Of a stretch of DNA of 64,000 nt, positions 1 through 13,349 are shown one piece after another. Both the position numbers and the translations under genes were made by a program. The DNA is from Urechis unicinctus (taxonomy: Eukaryota > Annelida > Polychaeta > Xenopneusta > Urechidae), in NCBI GenBank assembly GCA_034190875.2, contig CM067356.1:50727263-50791262 (forward strand), in the 5' to 3' direction. The notes beneath the pieces were generated by a model. That model saw only the letters and a list, made by a program, of their open reading frames with translations, did not search any database and was not told where the DNA came from. Every line of letters begins with the position of its first letter. Position 1 is the stretch's first letter.

Positions 1-306
1 TCCCCTTGAGAACCACAGATAACACAGTTATCTTGTAATCATGGTGTATCACCACTACACACCGCAGCGCAAAACAGGAAGACATACATTCGAACAGTGA
101 TTTCGCCAGCGTGTCATCACATTCACCCAGAAACACATGTACCGACTAGAAATGTTTCTAAATGATACTCTTGTTTTTGTGTCAGTCAATCCGAATGGAT
201 CCCATGTACAATGTTTAAGACATAGGCCGTGGGTCTTTTTATGATATCCAATTAACACAAGTAGATACACACCAGTTATTGAGGATAATTATACATAATT
301 TACATG
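1..306 (+). repeat. Module A, copy 1 (truncated by window start)
   Basis: This is the 3' part of module A. It matches 3,691-3,996 at a constant offset of 3,690 bp with only about three substitutions, so the two copies are about 99 % identical. Other copies are at 16.4-17.0 kb and, inverted, at 63.3-64.0 kb. The match stops at about 306, where this copy runs into module C and copy 2 runs into module B. No gene is supported; the short frames here are not conserved as proteins. Confidence 0.85.
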
Positions 307-394
307 CATGCAGCTGCGAGGCTTAATAAAGCAGTAGAGCATGTTCCACTGTATTTTGATATTTGAGAAATTTCGATTCAACACTTTCCAAAGA

Positions 395-1300
395 ATGTTC
401 ATTGACCAAGCAATAGGCCTGTACAGATAGCATGATAGCTACTTCATAACATCCTGAGCAACAATCTACTTTTGTTACCAAACGATGGACATCCGGGCAT
501 GTTTTCTGCCTAACAACTGCTTCATTACACTACAACCATTGACTTGATGCCATAGAGACAAAGCGCACCGCGGAAGGTGCACGTCCGTTAGTGAAGCATG
601 TTCTAGAGTTATGTCAATATGTGTTCATCGCACGAGTAGTGTGTTTTGCGAACCTAACTGTAATGGATCTTGGCGAATCCGGTCATGTTTACTACATTCG
701 CAACAGGCTGTGACTAATCTTTAATTGGTCGATATGTCAAAGTGATCAATATAGGAGTGGATCACAGTTCAACATCGGTACATTTATTAACGGAGGCGTC
801 AGCTATACGATTCAGTCTCTTATGGTTCAGGCTTCTCATACCGTCACTGCATGGTTCTATGACGATACCAGGGTTCTGATCGGTAAGAGCGCGACAATGT
901 TCATCTATTGGACAGTGTTGACTGCAATGGTGTCTGTAAAATGCATAGCACGTCGCATTTAGAGTAACAGTGACTGTATTTTACCAAATTAATAAATTAT
1001 ACATTGACTACCAAAACTAATACGAGACGTGTTTGCCACATGGAGAATTGTAAGCACATTATCAACTCGCCAACGTATTCACATTGTATGCTTAAAGAAC
1101 ACACGTCGAATTGCCTATTTAATTATATAACGCCGAAAGACAATACATTCTATGACATGTGTTATTGTTGCTTGGCGTGCAACCATTATATTGCTTATGT
1201 ATATTTGTAAGTATATACTCTTACTGGTAAGCTCATTGTACTCGCGTTGTAAAGTATTGTATTTCTAAGCAATATGAACATCACTATAATTACTTTAATT
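395..1300 (+). repeat. Module C, copy 1 (inverted partner at 51,060-51,845)
   Basis: This stretch reads as the reverse complement of 51,845 down to 51,060 at roughly 85 % identity by eye. Shared words include the tracts around 'caataggcctgtacagatag' and 'caacaggctgtgactaatct'. The left copy has an extra ~150 bp at about 790-945 that the right copy lacks. Open frames here are short and disagree between the copies, so I see no gene. Between 1,300 and 1,500 I recognise nothing. Confidence 0.75.
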
Positions 1301-1499
1301 ATATCGGATAAGCATTGCTTAAAGTGAGTATTTAATTAGCTGATTGCAACGATGACTTAATTGCAATCGTTAAAAAGTAAGGAGGCCTGCCACAAAGCCT
1401 CATATATTCATTTATATGTTCTGCTTTATATAATCTTAATTCAAGACTCAAATACATCATATTCATTCATCCGTTAGATAAATAAACCACTGCACATTT

Positions 1500-2760
1500 C
1501 AAAGAAACACAATCTGAATGCTTCCTACGTACATAATAAACATATTTATAATTAGCTGTTCCGTAAATCCTCTCACAGCTATCCAATAAAAATAAAAACT
1601 GATTTTAAGAATTATCATTTACATACAGCTGCAAGATGTGTACTCTAAATTAATGGCATGCAAGTGTGTTTACGCGTTTGACCATTGACGCTAGCCAAGA
1701 GGGATATATAAAATTATATCGTATAACATTAGATGATATTCGTATGCGCATATATAATAAATGATATACAACAGTTAGCAAAGCGCATTCAGTGCAGTGG
1801 TGTGCGCAATGTACACATTTGTGTATGTAGCATTTTCGGCCATCACGTTTAGGTCATAGATATATATTGTTTCCATGTAAATATTTATATTCAAGTACAT
1901 TGCAATCACATCGTACTCAATATAATCCCCTATGACATTGTCTTGTTAATTGTTCAGCACCATACACAAACGCTTGTCGTTCACTATGTGTTATGCTTCG
2001 TGGGGCCACCGCTTCTAAGGCTTCAGATTGTTTGTAGCAGTGATTTCATATACATTGATCGACATGCTCATAATACTTACTTGGCCGTAAATACCTTATT
2101 TTCAAGGCATATTCAAATGACCATAAGAGTGATTTCGCTTTCGAGTGAACATGGTCTCTAACAGTTCCGTTGGGTGTTGATGATATAATTTGCATGCATA
2201 GTGGTGGTTGCAAACATCCTTAACACTGGGGGAGCCAAACAATTTGCCAATTTCCGGAATAAGAAGCTTGGAAGCATCAGACAAAACGATTTATTGCTTG
2301 GTGATTTATTTGGGCCTCTCAAGGACATCAAATATGCAGGTCGCATTTTTGCACATCTGGCAATTTCTGAGGTAGCCAAGGATGTAAACCACTTAGCCAA
2401 TCGCTAAATTTCGGAATGGAATTTCAGAACTTGGAAGGTTGTGTAATACATGCACGAGTGCTACCTACTATGTACAAATATTTCTGTTCCAATGTTTTTG
2501 TACATAATCAAGTTACTGCGGATCATCAAGATAAAGCTTTTGAGACAACATTTGAAGAAGCGTGCCTTGCAAGTCAATTTGCATCGAATTTGTGCGAAAT
2601 ACTATCCATTATACCTTTGTGTCTTCTTGTGCAACCACACCACCTGAAGCTGCAGGGAATACCTCATGCTAGGCGAGATTTAACGTAGATTTGTTCCAGA
2701 ATAGGTTCAGATGGGATATACATACGCGAGGGTGGCGTCGATACTGAGATATTTTCACAA
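1500..2760 (+). repeat. Module Y, copy 1
   Basis: A long non-coding repeat. Further copies are at 13,350-14,420 (+) and 21,560-22,870 (-), with pieces at 23,810-23,990 (+) and 62,150-62,335 (-). A landmark is the tract around 2,214-2,256 (caaacatccttaacactggg). The segment from about 2,330 to 2,590 also recurs inside module B at 5,440-5,720 and 60,200-60,500, so Y and B share an internal piece. The open frames at 2,201-2,407 and 2,416-2,688 are only partly matched in other copies and carry no motif I recognise. Confidence 0.75.
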
Positions 2761-2829
2761 TAGGAAAATTCACCCACTGCGGCCCGTTGCTTGGGTCTGT
2801 TTTACTGCTCTGGCTTTCAACAATGTCCT

Positions 2830-3384
2830 AGCTTTTGGAAGATCATTTTTGGTAACTGGGCACACTGGGCGACATTTTCCTTAAACATAAGAGGATCCAA
2901 TGGTGAATAAATAAACCTACTTTCTATATTCGTCAGGTCAAGCTAGGTCGATATGATTGCTAATAACAAATGGTGGTTACAGGGAAGCCTCAAGTACACG
3001 ATGGGCGGCGGATCAATGCTTTAGCACTATGTCTTAAGATAATCTCTTTTTCTTTTAGCGACCTCAAGCAATTGTCATGTTGAATGTAAAACCAGTTGAT
3101 CATTTCATGTTTGTGTTTGATTCGATTACAATGTTTCACTGAGTATTAACAGTTAAGATTTCATGTTGACCGCACTTGCAGGTGTTGACTCAAGATTTTA
3201 TTTTTTATAGCAGCCGTGCGTTCATCGTATTTCATTAAAAAAGTTTGGCTACGAAAACAGCAACTTTAACATTTAGTAAATTAAATGAATGGTGAATTTA
3301 ATGTTTTAAATTATCCCCAATCAACTTTAATGCATCGATATATAAGTGTGAGCTGACTGCTATCGGGATTGAAACAATATCTAT
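2830..3384 (+). repeat. Module Z, partial copy 1
   Basis: Matches 15,900-16,385 (+) and 28,390-28,870 (-). Shared landmarks are the tract 'gggaagcctcaag' near 2,982 and the following 'gatcaatgctttagcactatg'. It runs directly into module A, as it does at 16.4 kb, so Z and A are consecutive parts of one longer unit. No coding evidence. Confidence 0.7.
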
Positions 3385-3996
3385 GTGCAAGTGCTGACTA
3401 AGACGAAAAACGGACGAGATCATTGATATCCAAATGTCTGTTTTCGGCATTCCTTTGTTATCACTATTGGCATCAAGATCACGTAATTACTTTAACTTGG
3501 AAGCATTATGAAGGTAAGTAGATCCATGACAGGTTTTAATGACCCAATTTTGGTGCCATAATTTGACCATTGAGCGGAGCTGTCTCGACTCGATTGTCGT
3601 TATGGCAGATTGATGGCGTCGTTGCCTGAACATGTCCAGTAGTTGGATGTGGTTTCAGTGTCAAATGCTGATGCGAGTTCCCGGTGATATTCCCCTTGAG
3701 AACCACAGATAACACAGTTATCTTGTAATCATGGTGTATCACCACTACACACCGCAGCGCAAAACAGGAAGACATACATTCGAACAGTGATTTCGCCAGC
3801 GTGTCATCACATTCACCCAGAAACACATGTACCGACTAGAAATGTTTCTAAATGATACTCTTGTTTTTGTGTCAGTTAATCCGAATGGATCCCATATACA
3901 ATGTTTAAGACATAGGCCGTGGGTCTTTTTATGATATCCAATTAACACAAGTAGATACATACCAGTTATTGAGGATAATTATACATAATTTACATG
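3385..3996 (+). repeat. Module A, copy 2
   Basis: A full copy of module A, containing the 142-bp invariant core at 3,590-3,731. Like the copies at 16.4-17.0 kb and 63.3-64.0 kb, it keeps an antisense open frame of about 96-100 codons across the core (3,536-3,826 here). The differences between copies in that frame are mostly amino-acid changing outside the core, so I do not call it a gene. From 3,993 it continues into module B. Confidence 0.85.
3590..3731 (+). other. 142-bp invariant core of module A (copy 2)
   Basis: Read base by base, this block is identical to 16,615-16,756 and to the reverse complement of 63,648-63,789, while the DNA on both sides differs at roughly one base in ten. It contains a dyad, GATAAC-acaGTTATC (3,709-3,723), and a decamer gaacatgtcc near 3,628 that fits the RRRCWWGYYY half-site pattern. 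The function is unknown. A regulatory or RNA role, or recent gene conversion, would each explain the identity. Confidence 0.6.
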
Positions 3997-4159
3997 GATT
4001 TGATTGTGTTCATACTGTTTGGGCATTGGTTGCGGTTAATCAATACTGATGAGCACAACACATTTGGCGCATGCTCTTACGTAAACTTAGTTCCCATAAG
4101 GTTGCAATCAAGGCCATATGAAGCGGTAACTCCCAATAACTAATAATTGTATTCGTACA

Positions 4160-4372
<213 letters not shown>

Positions 4373-4384
4373 TTTGTGGCAGAT

Positions 4385-7300
4385 TTGAGCTTGAGATTTG
4401 AGTTCGTCATCAAAATGCTACGATCGCCTGTTTAAAACAGCCATGATTTGTGATAGAAGGCTTATCAACTAAAGCAAGTGCCTTAGAATAACAGAAGCCC
4501 CGATGAGTCTGGTTGAATTCACGAGCATAATATTCTCGTCTGGTCCAACGAATCTCGGCCCATTCAGTACTTATTTATTATTGTTATAAATCAACTACTA
4601 TTGCCATGAGATCAATAGTAATCTGGTCACAAAACTGGGTTATTTTTGAAAATGGGGTTACATGTATGAATAATAAAAATTAGGAATTAGTTGATTATAC
4701 AATCAATACTGCACTCAATGAATAGACGCATTGATCACAAGATAACAGATGCACTAGCATTATTATCTATTTAACTGCTAATCATGGCAGTCTGTGGACG
4801 GTTTTTGACCGACATATTCTTTCAACTGATTAACTTCATGTGCAATGGTTGACTCAATTGACTCAAACATTCAAGTTTATTGTCGTCATGGATCTTAGGA
4901 ATCTATTAAATGATCTATGCTCGGCTATAAGCGTTTCTGTTCCTCTTGCAAAAGGAGGCTAAGTTTCACATCAGCTATCCTGGCACCTAGCTGGCCTTGT
5001 TTTGGGGAAGACATTTTTTCAAATGATGAAGCTAATTATGTTATGCATTTCTGAACGACACATACGGCGAAATACAGCGACTGTATCGCTATCGCTACAT
5101 ACGTGTCGTGTGTTATAGTGCGCAACATTGTGTGAGTCGGGGCATATTTGTACAACAATACTGAAGATTACAGGTTACAGCCGTAATTATTTTATTTCTT
5201 GTCAAGAGGGCAAAATCTATGGCAATCACTATTGTTCCAAATATGGCTGATGAATCACTACGATGGACAATAAGCAAAGCATTACAATGTTGCCGCTGCT
5301 TGTTTAGCACAAATGAAAAACATCCTTTACAAGTAATCAAATCATTCGGCTAATTGACATAACCGCTGACTATTGAGTGAATAAACAGTTCCTGTCATCA
5401 ATATTTCAACGACATGGCGCTTTCACTGTCGGTCTCAAAAACATCAAATATGCAGGTCGCATTCTTGCAAATCTAACAATTTCTAAGGTAACCAAGGATA
5501 TAATCAAATTAATCAATCGCTACTCTTCGGGATAAAATTACAGAACTATGATGGTTGTGCAAAATATGCATGAGTGCCACCTAAAGCTTCAACATTATAC
5601 AGTACTATATCAGGCAACTGCAGATAGGCAAGAAAAAGCTATTTAGCCAACAAGAGACGGATTTCTATGTAAGGCATTTGAAGAAGTTCCGTCGAATTGG
5701 AACAACGCAATTTTCTACATACTGTTTCATCTTATTCTGACATTGCTTTGAACATATAACCATGCTAACTCTTATCTCTGCACCAACTGTCAGCTGAGCG
5801 ATATTTCATGCTAAGCGATGTGTTATATAGATTTGCTTAATTATAAGTTCAAATGGGTGAAATATACCAGATGAGTCGATAGGTTTTTTCACAATATGAA
5901 TGAGGTAGTCCAAACACACATCAGGTGCAGTCAAGTTGCAGCAAATGGTACCTTGCATACTTAATGCTTTTTAAATCCATAATATAAAATATATTTTGGC
6001 ATACATTTGCCGTACATTATTTCAAATTATTAAGACAAAAGCTCTATTTTTGACCATTAGGTGATAACAACTTGTAGGCCAATGGAGCATCTCCCCTGCG
6101 TTGCCTGTTCAATGCTACAATATAAAGCCACTAATTGAGCGACATAGTTCACAAATTTATATTATTCGTGAGATTGTTCATGCTGTCAGTTCCAAATACC
6201 TGCAGTTCTTTACTCTTTGTTACTTTCTTACATCAGCAACAATCGTCGTTATACATTGAACCCACACATTGTATCATAAGAAGGGTTAAATTCAACTATA
6301 CTTATGCGAGAAGTACAGGCATAGCTAGTGTGTGTATGCGCTACCATTAATGATCATTATAACATTAAGAAGAGAATAACGAAACACAAGGTACAAATAC
6401 AATGCTGAGCAGTCAATCAATACACCGTTCAGTTCACCTATGACGGCAATAAAAATTCTAACAATATTGTTTTAAACTAATTTATCTCACACGATGAGCC
6501 AACAAAATGATTAATATAAGGAATCACGGTGAGTTAGAAATGTTGCTGCCTCTAGCTGCAATACTCTTTGAATTGTTTGTGTACTTTAGGAACCAAGATA
6601 ATGCCAAAACTCGTACAACATCAATTACGCGTTTGTTCTATTACACCTGGAATGTGATGTGCATGCTGAATGGCTGGAAGGGTCACCTCATCAAACTGGA
6701 AATGAAATACAAAACAAGGTAAGAACCCGCTATCATAGTTCTTAATGCGTTGCCTTATTATTTATATCCTCACTATGATGTCATCAATCTGTTGAATACA
6801 TCAATTTGATCACTGCTTCTATTTGCGACGACCAAATGTCTGGCCCATAAGATGGGCAAATGATTAGGCCTTTAGTGCAGATGGAAAACCAATCACAATG
6901 AAGCATTGGTACTACAGCGAGTGTCAAGAAGGTATTGTTTGGTTACTCTAAATGTCGTTCTTTGGCGTGATTACAAAGACCCGAAGTACTACTATAGTAA
7001 ACTATTGGAAAGACCTCCGTGGAGGGATTTGTAGGGTATTTGTGTTAATTTTATTGACACGCTTAGGTGCGGAAGTAATTAAGCTTCCCCATTTGTGTTA
7101 ATATGCTCATATACCTCAAATATGCGCTCTGCTGTAGACATTTTGGCGCAACAGTCAGAATAAATCATTTCGCTAACCCGTGTAGTTTATGTGCTAGTTC
7201 AAACGCACCGGGATATGTATAAGTCGAATCTGCATTCGAATAGCTGGGAGCATGAGGATGTAATACAGTCAATATTTAGTCGAACTTGGATAAGTAAATA

Positions 7301-8974
7301 TTACTAGTGTTGAAATTGGCAGTAAGCAATAATACAAGGACCTGCCCTTATATGTGTGATTTGATGTAACAATGCTTTTTCAAACTACAACTCCACATTC
7401 AGGCCATCATTACAGGTGAATACGTTTATTTGGATATGCTTATGTTATACAATGCGAACCAGTCTGCTTTGAATCATGCATTGAATGTGTCCAGCACAAT
7501 ACAGCTTACTATAGTCAATTAAAGAAGCAATACTCCGTAATATAGTTTGCTGATTGGATTTTTCATTGCTCATTAGCATAATATACTTTCAAGAATCCAA
7601 TTTCGTTAACACGTTACCATGTTTGAAGTAGTTGATGTTCTAAATGTTAAGCAGCAATTGCATGATGCTTGCGTTGTTAAATTCATTTCCAAAGCACACC
7701 CTGATAATCTCAATTATGCTGTCAGGAGCAGCTGCTTATTAACCCGTGAAATCCCTTTAGATTTCGATCAGAAAATTACCAAGCATAATAGAGGCTGTGA
7801 AGCAGCTATATGAACGGGAACCCTTACATATGTCTCAGTTCCAATTGTTTCAAATCAGACAAATTAGCTTGCGGCGGAGCTGTATATTTTAACCCTTCTC
7901 CTGCCCCATGTTCTTACAGCATGACCATTCACCAAACGCAATGTACCACTATGCGACATGCTATAACACATGCATCAGTAGGTTTCAGGCAGCAGTCATT
8001 CACGACGCATTGTTCGCCAAGTCAAAATGTTTAAGCGCGACGAATATAATAGTTCAAGCAAGTCCAGATATGATAAATCCGTACAATTTTGTGTTGTGTA
8101 TAAGCACATGGAAAACACAGAAACATGAACTGTGCATGCAATATGATCATATATTATCAAAGGAGATCTGTGACGTAAGAAAACCGCACGCAAAAGCTCA
8201 TGAATTTGTTAGCAAAGGGCGCAAAATAGATAGACTTACGCACCAGAAATACATAAATAATCCATATACATTCAGCTGCTTCAAATATATAAAATACAGC
8301 TATATTTGTCGTGTTCATTGACTTTGCAAAAACAAATAATTCGAAGGCACAGCTGGCATAAAAATTAGTGCCATCTGCAACTCTTTGTGGGGTCATATAT
8401 GACATTACCAACCTGTCTCACAATCAAACCAAGTGGTTCTCGTCGGAAAGTAGCCTTTTTACAGTCACGGGTGCCATTATATCATAAATCTATCACGAGA
8501 GGTGCATTAAGCCGACAATACAATACTCGATGTTGAATGTCTATCCACTCTGTTTGGCTGTTTGGGCTGCACCGTCAAACTGAGTCATTACAATGGCTGT
8601 TAAACGAGGGCGGCAACATACGTACTTTTGGAATAATATAGTTTAGCTTTCAATTGGCGAATGCTCTATACACGTTTCTAAAATCTGGAGTTTTGACCGA
8701 AGCCTCCATGTTTGTTGCTATTCGTGTTGATTTTCTCAATACTAGTGCTTTTGCTGTTCAAAAAAGTATAGCTCACTTAAGTTTCAACGCACGGACTTGT
8801 GGGTTAGATATATTCATCAAATGAATTCAGCATTTGAATATGCTCAGCACTTAGTTGCCACCTTTTCAATTATATGCAGGACAAATTGATGTGTGCCACA
8901 AATAATGATTTGCGCAAGAGACTGTGCTTATTGATATACGTGGATATTGATAGGCTCAGCATCTTATGAAATCT
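4385..8974 (+). repeat. Module B, copy 1 (left arm of the large inverted repeat)
   Basis: About 4.6 kb that reads as the reverse complement of 61,575 down to 52,892, interrupted there by a 3.9-kb segment. The short stretch 3,993-4,058 belongs to the same alignment (63,309-63,374). Matching landmarks lie at 5,050-5,340, 6,130-6,350, 6,530-6,720, 7,600-8,000 and 8,090-8,180. Some blocks near 8,100-8,200 are about 95 % identical. Paired frames, such as 6,135-6,350 against 59,596-59,838, share sequence because the DNA is duplicated. Insertions shift them and I see no gene. Confidence 0.85.
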
Positions 8975-11718
8975 TTACATCGACGGTTGTAATTTGATTA
9001 TCCCTACTTTTATATACTCATTTTGTTTATTATCATCATACTGTGCCTCTTATAATAAGAGAGTTTTCACATCTTTGCGGTTATCATGGGTCGGTCAACA
9101 ACATGTATGCTCAATCACGACAACGAGCAGTTTATCAAACGATTGACGTCTATTACAGCGCATTTTAAATCAAATATTTTCTACGTTTGCAAGCTTATTG
9201 GTAATATTTCTGTATTAGGTGTGTGTGCATTTGTAAGCTGTGCTTAATCTAGTTAATATGTTTGCATTGCTATCGGATAGCTATGTCAGGGCAAAAACAA
9301 ATATGTTAAGAATTCCAGGTGCCAGGTGCCTTACACTTGACCAATTTCGGGATTATTGAGCCTCAGACAACCCAATTTGTTGCTGCGTTATATATTTGGC
9401 CTACTATTTCCGCAAAATTAAGTGGGCTGATACAACCAACATCTTACTTTTTTGTCCTAAAATGTCACTAAAACATGTAATGTACGGAGTATAAGTTTTC
9501 ACGACAACATTCATTCTATCATACGCAACAGCCGTTTACGCCCCCATTCAACGAAATAAAACATAAAACAACCTACAAAAAAAACCTTTATTTTATGCAA
9601 ACCTTATGCGACTTATCACACATGTCGCTTCTCAAATTACGCATGTGCTGGTGAGTATTCTATTAATCAACAGAAAACTTCGTCGTTAAAATACCTCATG
9701 TAATAAAAATCGCGACAGTATACCTTAGTTAAGTGAAATTCATCCCTTTTTAGTGCTTTAACATTCTGGGATTCAATCCAAAAATATACCCGCAGGATTT
9801 TCATATAAATAGCTTAAACATTGGTGTCGAAGAATGTGTCGGCCGAAAAGGTATTCACCATCACCAATAATAATGAAAATAATAGATAAGTGGGGGGCAG
9901 TAGGTGTGCACATTTTGGTTAGGTCAAGCCTTGCTCCAGCTGATTAGTTGTATTCATCGCGATGACTGCGAGCGAAAGAATTCACGGTTTGTTGCTTAGG
10001 AATATGGCGCTCTGTATTGCATTAACAATTGAAGCAGCGAACAAGGATCTATGGGTTCCCGAAAGATGCAAAGCAATAGGAGTGGTGAATTAGACAAGAC
10101 CGAGGAAAACGGTGACAGAAAACATGTCATTTGCCGGTCTCGTCGAACAATAACTGTGAACTACATTTACTTAATTTCTGATTTGTTAGAACAATAGAAC
10201 CTCCATTTTCTGTATGAAACATATGGTTATTGTCTTCACGTAGCTTTGTAGCATTATCAGAATCGATTTTTACACTGCCTTAGCCGCATATCAAATACCC
10301 CTAGACCCCGAAGATATGTTATTTAAGCTTCCTGTTGACTTTGATTTTAGTCGATACTCTCAATTCTTTGTGTTCAAATAACTTAAAATTGTTATTCATT
10401 TGGGGTTTTTTGGCGTTGCAATATATGTGTGTATGTGTATATGTATATGTAATTGGATGTATGACGGAGTGTGTATAACGTTTATGAATATAAAAGTATG
10501 TGTACAAGCCTAAATTCTCTAGTCCTCGATGTCGGTATGAGTGTGTGTATTTAAAAACATACCCAGAGAGAGGCAGTTACAGAAAACAGTGATAAATTAG
10601 TGAAAAGATCACTTATTATTTACGAAAGTTTGCTTAATGCTATGTTGCATAATCCCTTGACAACCAATATAATTAAGCATAATGACATGTTTGACCACCG
10701 ATCAACCTCTCATTCAAAGTAGATAAGTGTCAAAGACGATTTGTGAAAAGAGAGTTCGTGAGGAGAAAAGAAAACAGAGCCAGTTGTACTGAATTCCAGT
10801 GCCATTTATCATTAAACGAAAAAAAAACCACGCGCGAGGCGTACTGATAACGTTTCTCATGCCACATTTCGCCATATTTGCGATCAGTCAAACTTCATTA
10901 AACTGGAGACATTTGTTCGTGTGTTTTGTAAACTAAATGCGATCAGTTGTGGCATCTTCCAAATGATTAAAAATTAGACAACTGCTCGGGTGGTCTCTAT
11001 ATTGAAAACCATTCATGAAAGGGTGGTACAGATCCATGTTATAATGTTCCCATGGCAAGTCATGAACGAATATATTGATGATTGCCATTTGAAGATGTTT
11101 ATGATTAGTTTAATGATAATGTTAAAGGATTCATATGTTAATATTAGTCTGTCTGGCCTTTCATGCGTGAATACAATCAATGTTATATAGCAATCAGCAT
11201 TCGACTTCTGATCCGTGATTTACATTTGCTCATGTCATTATATTCCATCATTAATATGTATATTGGATAAGTGAGCGCCTAGTGTTAAAAGTATAGGCTA
11301 AAAGCATTGCACAAATTGGTGCTGGGTTATTTGAACACCCTCTTCATCTATTAAGGAAGCGATTCGACCTTGAATGGCAAACTTCATCATTTCTCTGTAT
11401 ATTTGTATATGCTTAATTCTGTCTTATATCCCTCTCAGACGGAAAGAAGTATAAGGGGTAAGGATCAATTACTGTGACCACCAGTCATCATTTGCACTTG
11501 TAATTTCTGTGTAGTTTGTCGATGCGTTAGATTGATTAATGCAGTAGCTGATTATATTTCAAGGTTGAATTGCCTTTGACGCATATGTACATTTCTGACA
11601 GACTGCACTTTGACATATTCGCGTATGCTTTGGTATTTCCTACCCTACTAGTCCGTTAAGTAACAAAAGTATGTAGTTATACTGGTTTCAACAAAGACGT
11701 AATAAATACTAGCCTTAC
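8975..11718. mobile_element. 2.7-kb insertion in the left arm, flanked by TTAC
   Basis: The right arm reads straight across this point (52,892 back to 52,840). The left arm has about 2.74 kb here between 'gaaatct' (ends 8,974) and 'cttgcctcg' (from 11,719). Both ends carry TTAC (8,975-8,978 and 11,715-11,718), which would fit a 4-bp target duplication. I find no terminal inverted repeat and no frame above about 70 codons that looks coding. It may be a non-autonomous element, or the right arm may have lost this DNA. Confidence 0.45.
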
Positions 11719-12009
11719 CTTGCCTCGCATTTTAACTTTACCTTCAACTAACTCAGGTCCGTTGCAGGGATATTTCACATGGTTTTAAGGGACGCCATTA
11801 CAAAGTAACGTACGGAGCCTAACAGGTGGCGTCTTCACATATTTTTTTTCTGGCCGAGGCTTGAGTGAGCACTCTTAGCTAAGCTATACATTCTTTGCTT
11901 TAATATCAAGCATGTAAAGCAGTCATTTCACCAAATATATAATGACCATGATTGCCATAGGCAAGTGGTATGCATATGTAGATTCCTGGAATTAGTTGTA
12001 ACAATGAAA
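11719..12009 (+). repeat. Short repeat fragments linking arm and module X
   Basis: Three pieces match elsewhere: 11,719-11,775 with 52,840-52,890 (-), 11,770-11,870 with about 50,380-50,470 (-), and 11,870-11,915 with about 51,030-51,075 (+). The mixed order and orientation show that the region has been rearranged as well as duplicated. No gene. Confidence 0.55.
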
Positions 12010-13300
12010 AAGGAAAGCTGTCGATATGTTCATTTTGCACACATAAAGGTTGTTTCAAGGGATCTGTTTTGTAAACTAATCGTCACAAAAATCACCATTT
12101 ATTAAGAAGAAATAATATCAGAACCCAGAATACAATGAATATAGAGCTTGAGTAATTTCAATGATACATTGCGAAAATTGCTTGATTGACGAAACGTTCA
12201 AAACATGCTTAGTAATAAAAAGTCTCAGATTTGAATAATTGCCAACTACAGCGAGTGCCATTGAATAGCTAATTTAGTAGCAGGTAGTGCCGCCATAGCA
12301 TTAAATAGCATCATTTCCTCGCGTGGTTCAAGGGGCCTTGGCTTAATTGACAACCCTTTATGAAGGCTTTGAATGATGTCTCGTAGGTCAATATAGGCTT
12401 GTCATTAAATAGCAATGCTGAAAATGCGCTGAAAGTGGTTTAATGGACGTAATTTATGGTATTACAAACCCAAAAATGATCGATGCTGAAATTAATTGTC
12501 TACATTCATCGAAATGTCACCCTGACCTTAATGTTAAATGTCTCATTGATGCTTGAAAGTGTTAATATTTTCTATATTGTTAGCTGCTCAATTTTGCGGA
12601 CGTTTGCTATAAAGGATTGCCATCTTCAATGTATTGTTACAAAGTTTACAATGCCTATAGTCTACGTACGCCGTCGTTACATTGTGGAGACAATAACGGG
12701 TATTCATACCCGACAGTTGAGAGAAGCTTCTGGTCTAACGGCTGTTTAGCTGGGCCACAACCGCCAGCTTGCATAGTAATTGCCTCGTTAGCGTCATGAA
12801 AGATTTTAAAATGTTAAGATGGGTAACCATCGTCCAGGCAACAACTAAATACCAAGATCAACTATGGCTTGACAAACCACCGTGGATGTTTTTCGATGCG
12901 TGCCAGTGTGTGTGACCAATTCTGATTTGCATTAGTATGAATGGATGTCTGCGGGCGAACCCTTGTGTTGAATGCATTTATACCCACGTAACTAGAATGC
13001 TTACAAACCAGGCACTCATCGCTTAGTTAAAAGATAGCTAATATTGGTAATTCGTTGTTGCCCGGACCCAATTATATTATACATCCCCTTGCTGGCGCCA
13101 TATACGTTGCGATTGATTGATTGCTTGCCCAAGTGACATACGGTGATGATCATCTTGCACATTGTTACTCCCCACTTTGTTTATGATGGATGAGACCAGT
13201 TAAAGTACAACATTCTCATAAAGATTGACAAAAGAGCAACGTTACTTGAAATGATGAAACGTATAGGGTCTTAAATGACTGCTCAGTATTGAATCTGTAA
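12010..13300 (+). repeat. Module X, copy 1
   Basis: Reads as the reverse complement of 26,985 down to 25,740. Landmarks are 'gaacccagaatacaatga' near 12,121 and the end tract 'gggtcttaaatgactgctca' near 13,266. The open frame at 12,483-12,749 matches 26,264-26,455 (-) only in a short core (TFAIKDCH and following), as expected for duplicated non-coding DNA. No gene is called. Confidence 0.75.
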
Positions 13301-13349
13301 ATCATGTTTCATTTAATTCTCCCTAATTTATGTCCATGTCTCTAGGCAC

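Noticed and set aside
2158-2400. 80-codon minus frame opposite 2,201-2,407
   Set aside because: Both are open by chance within module Y; neither survives in the 13.5-kb and 22-kb copies over its full length.
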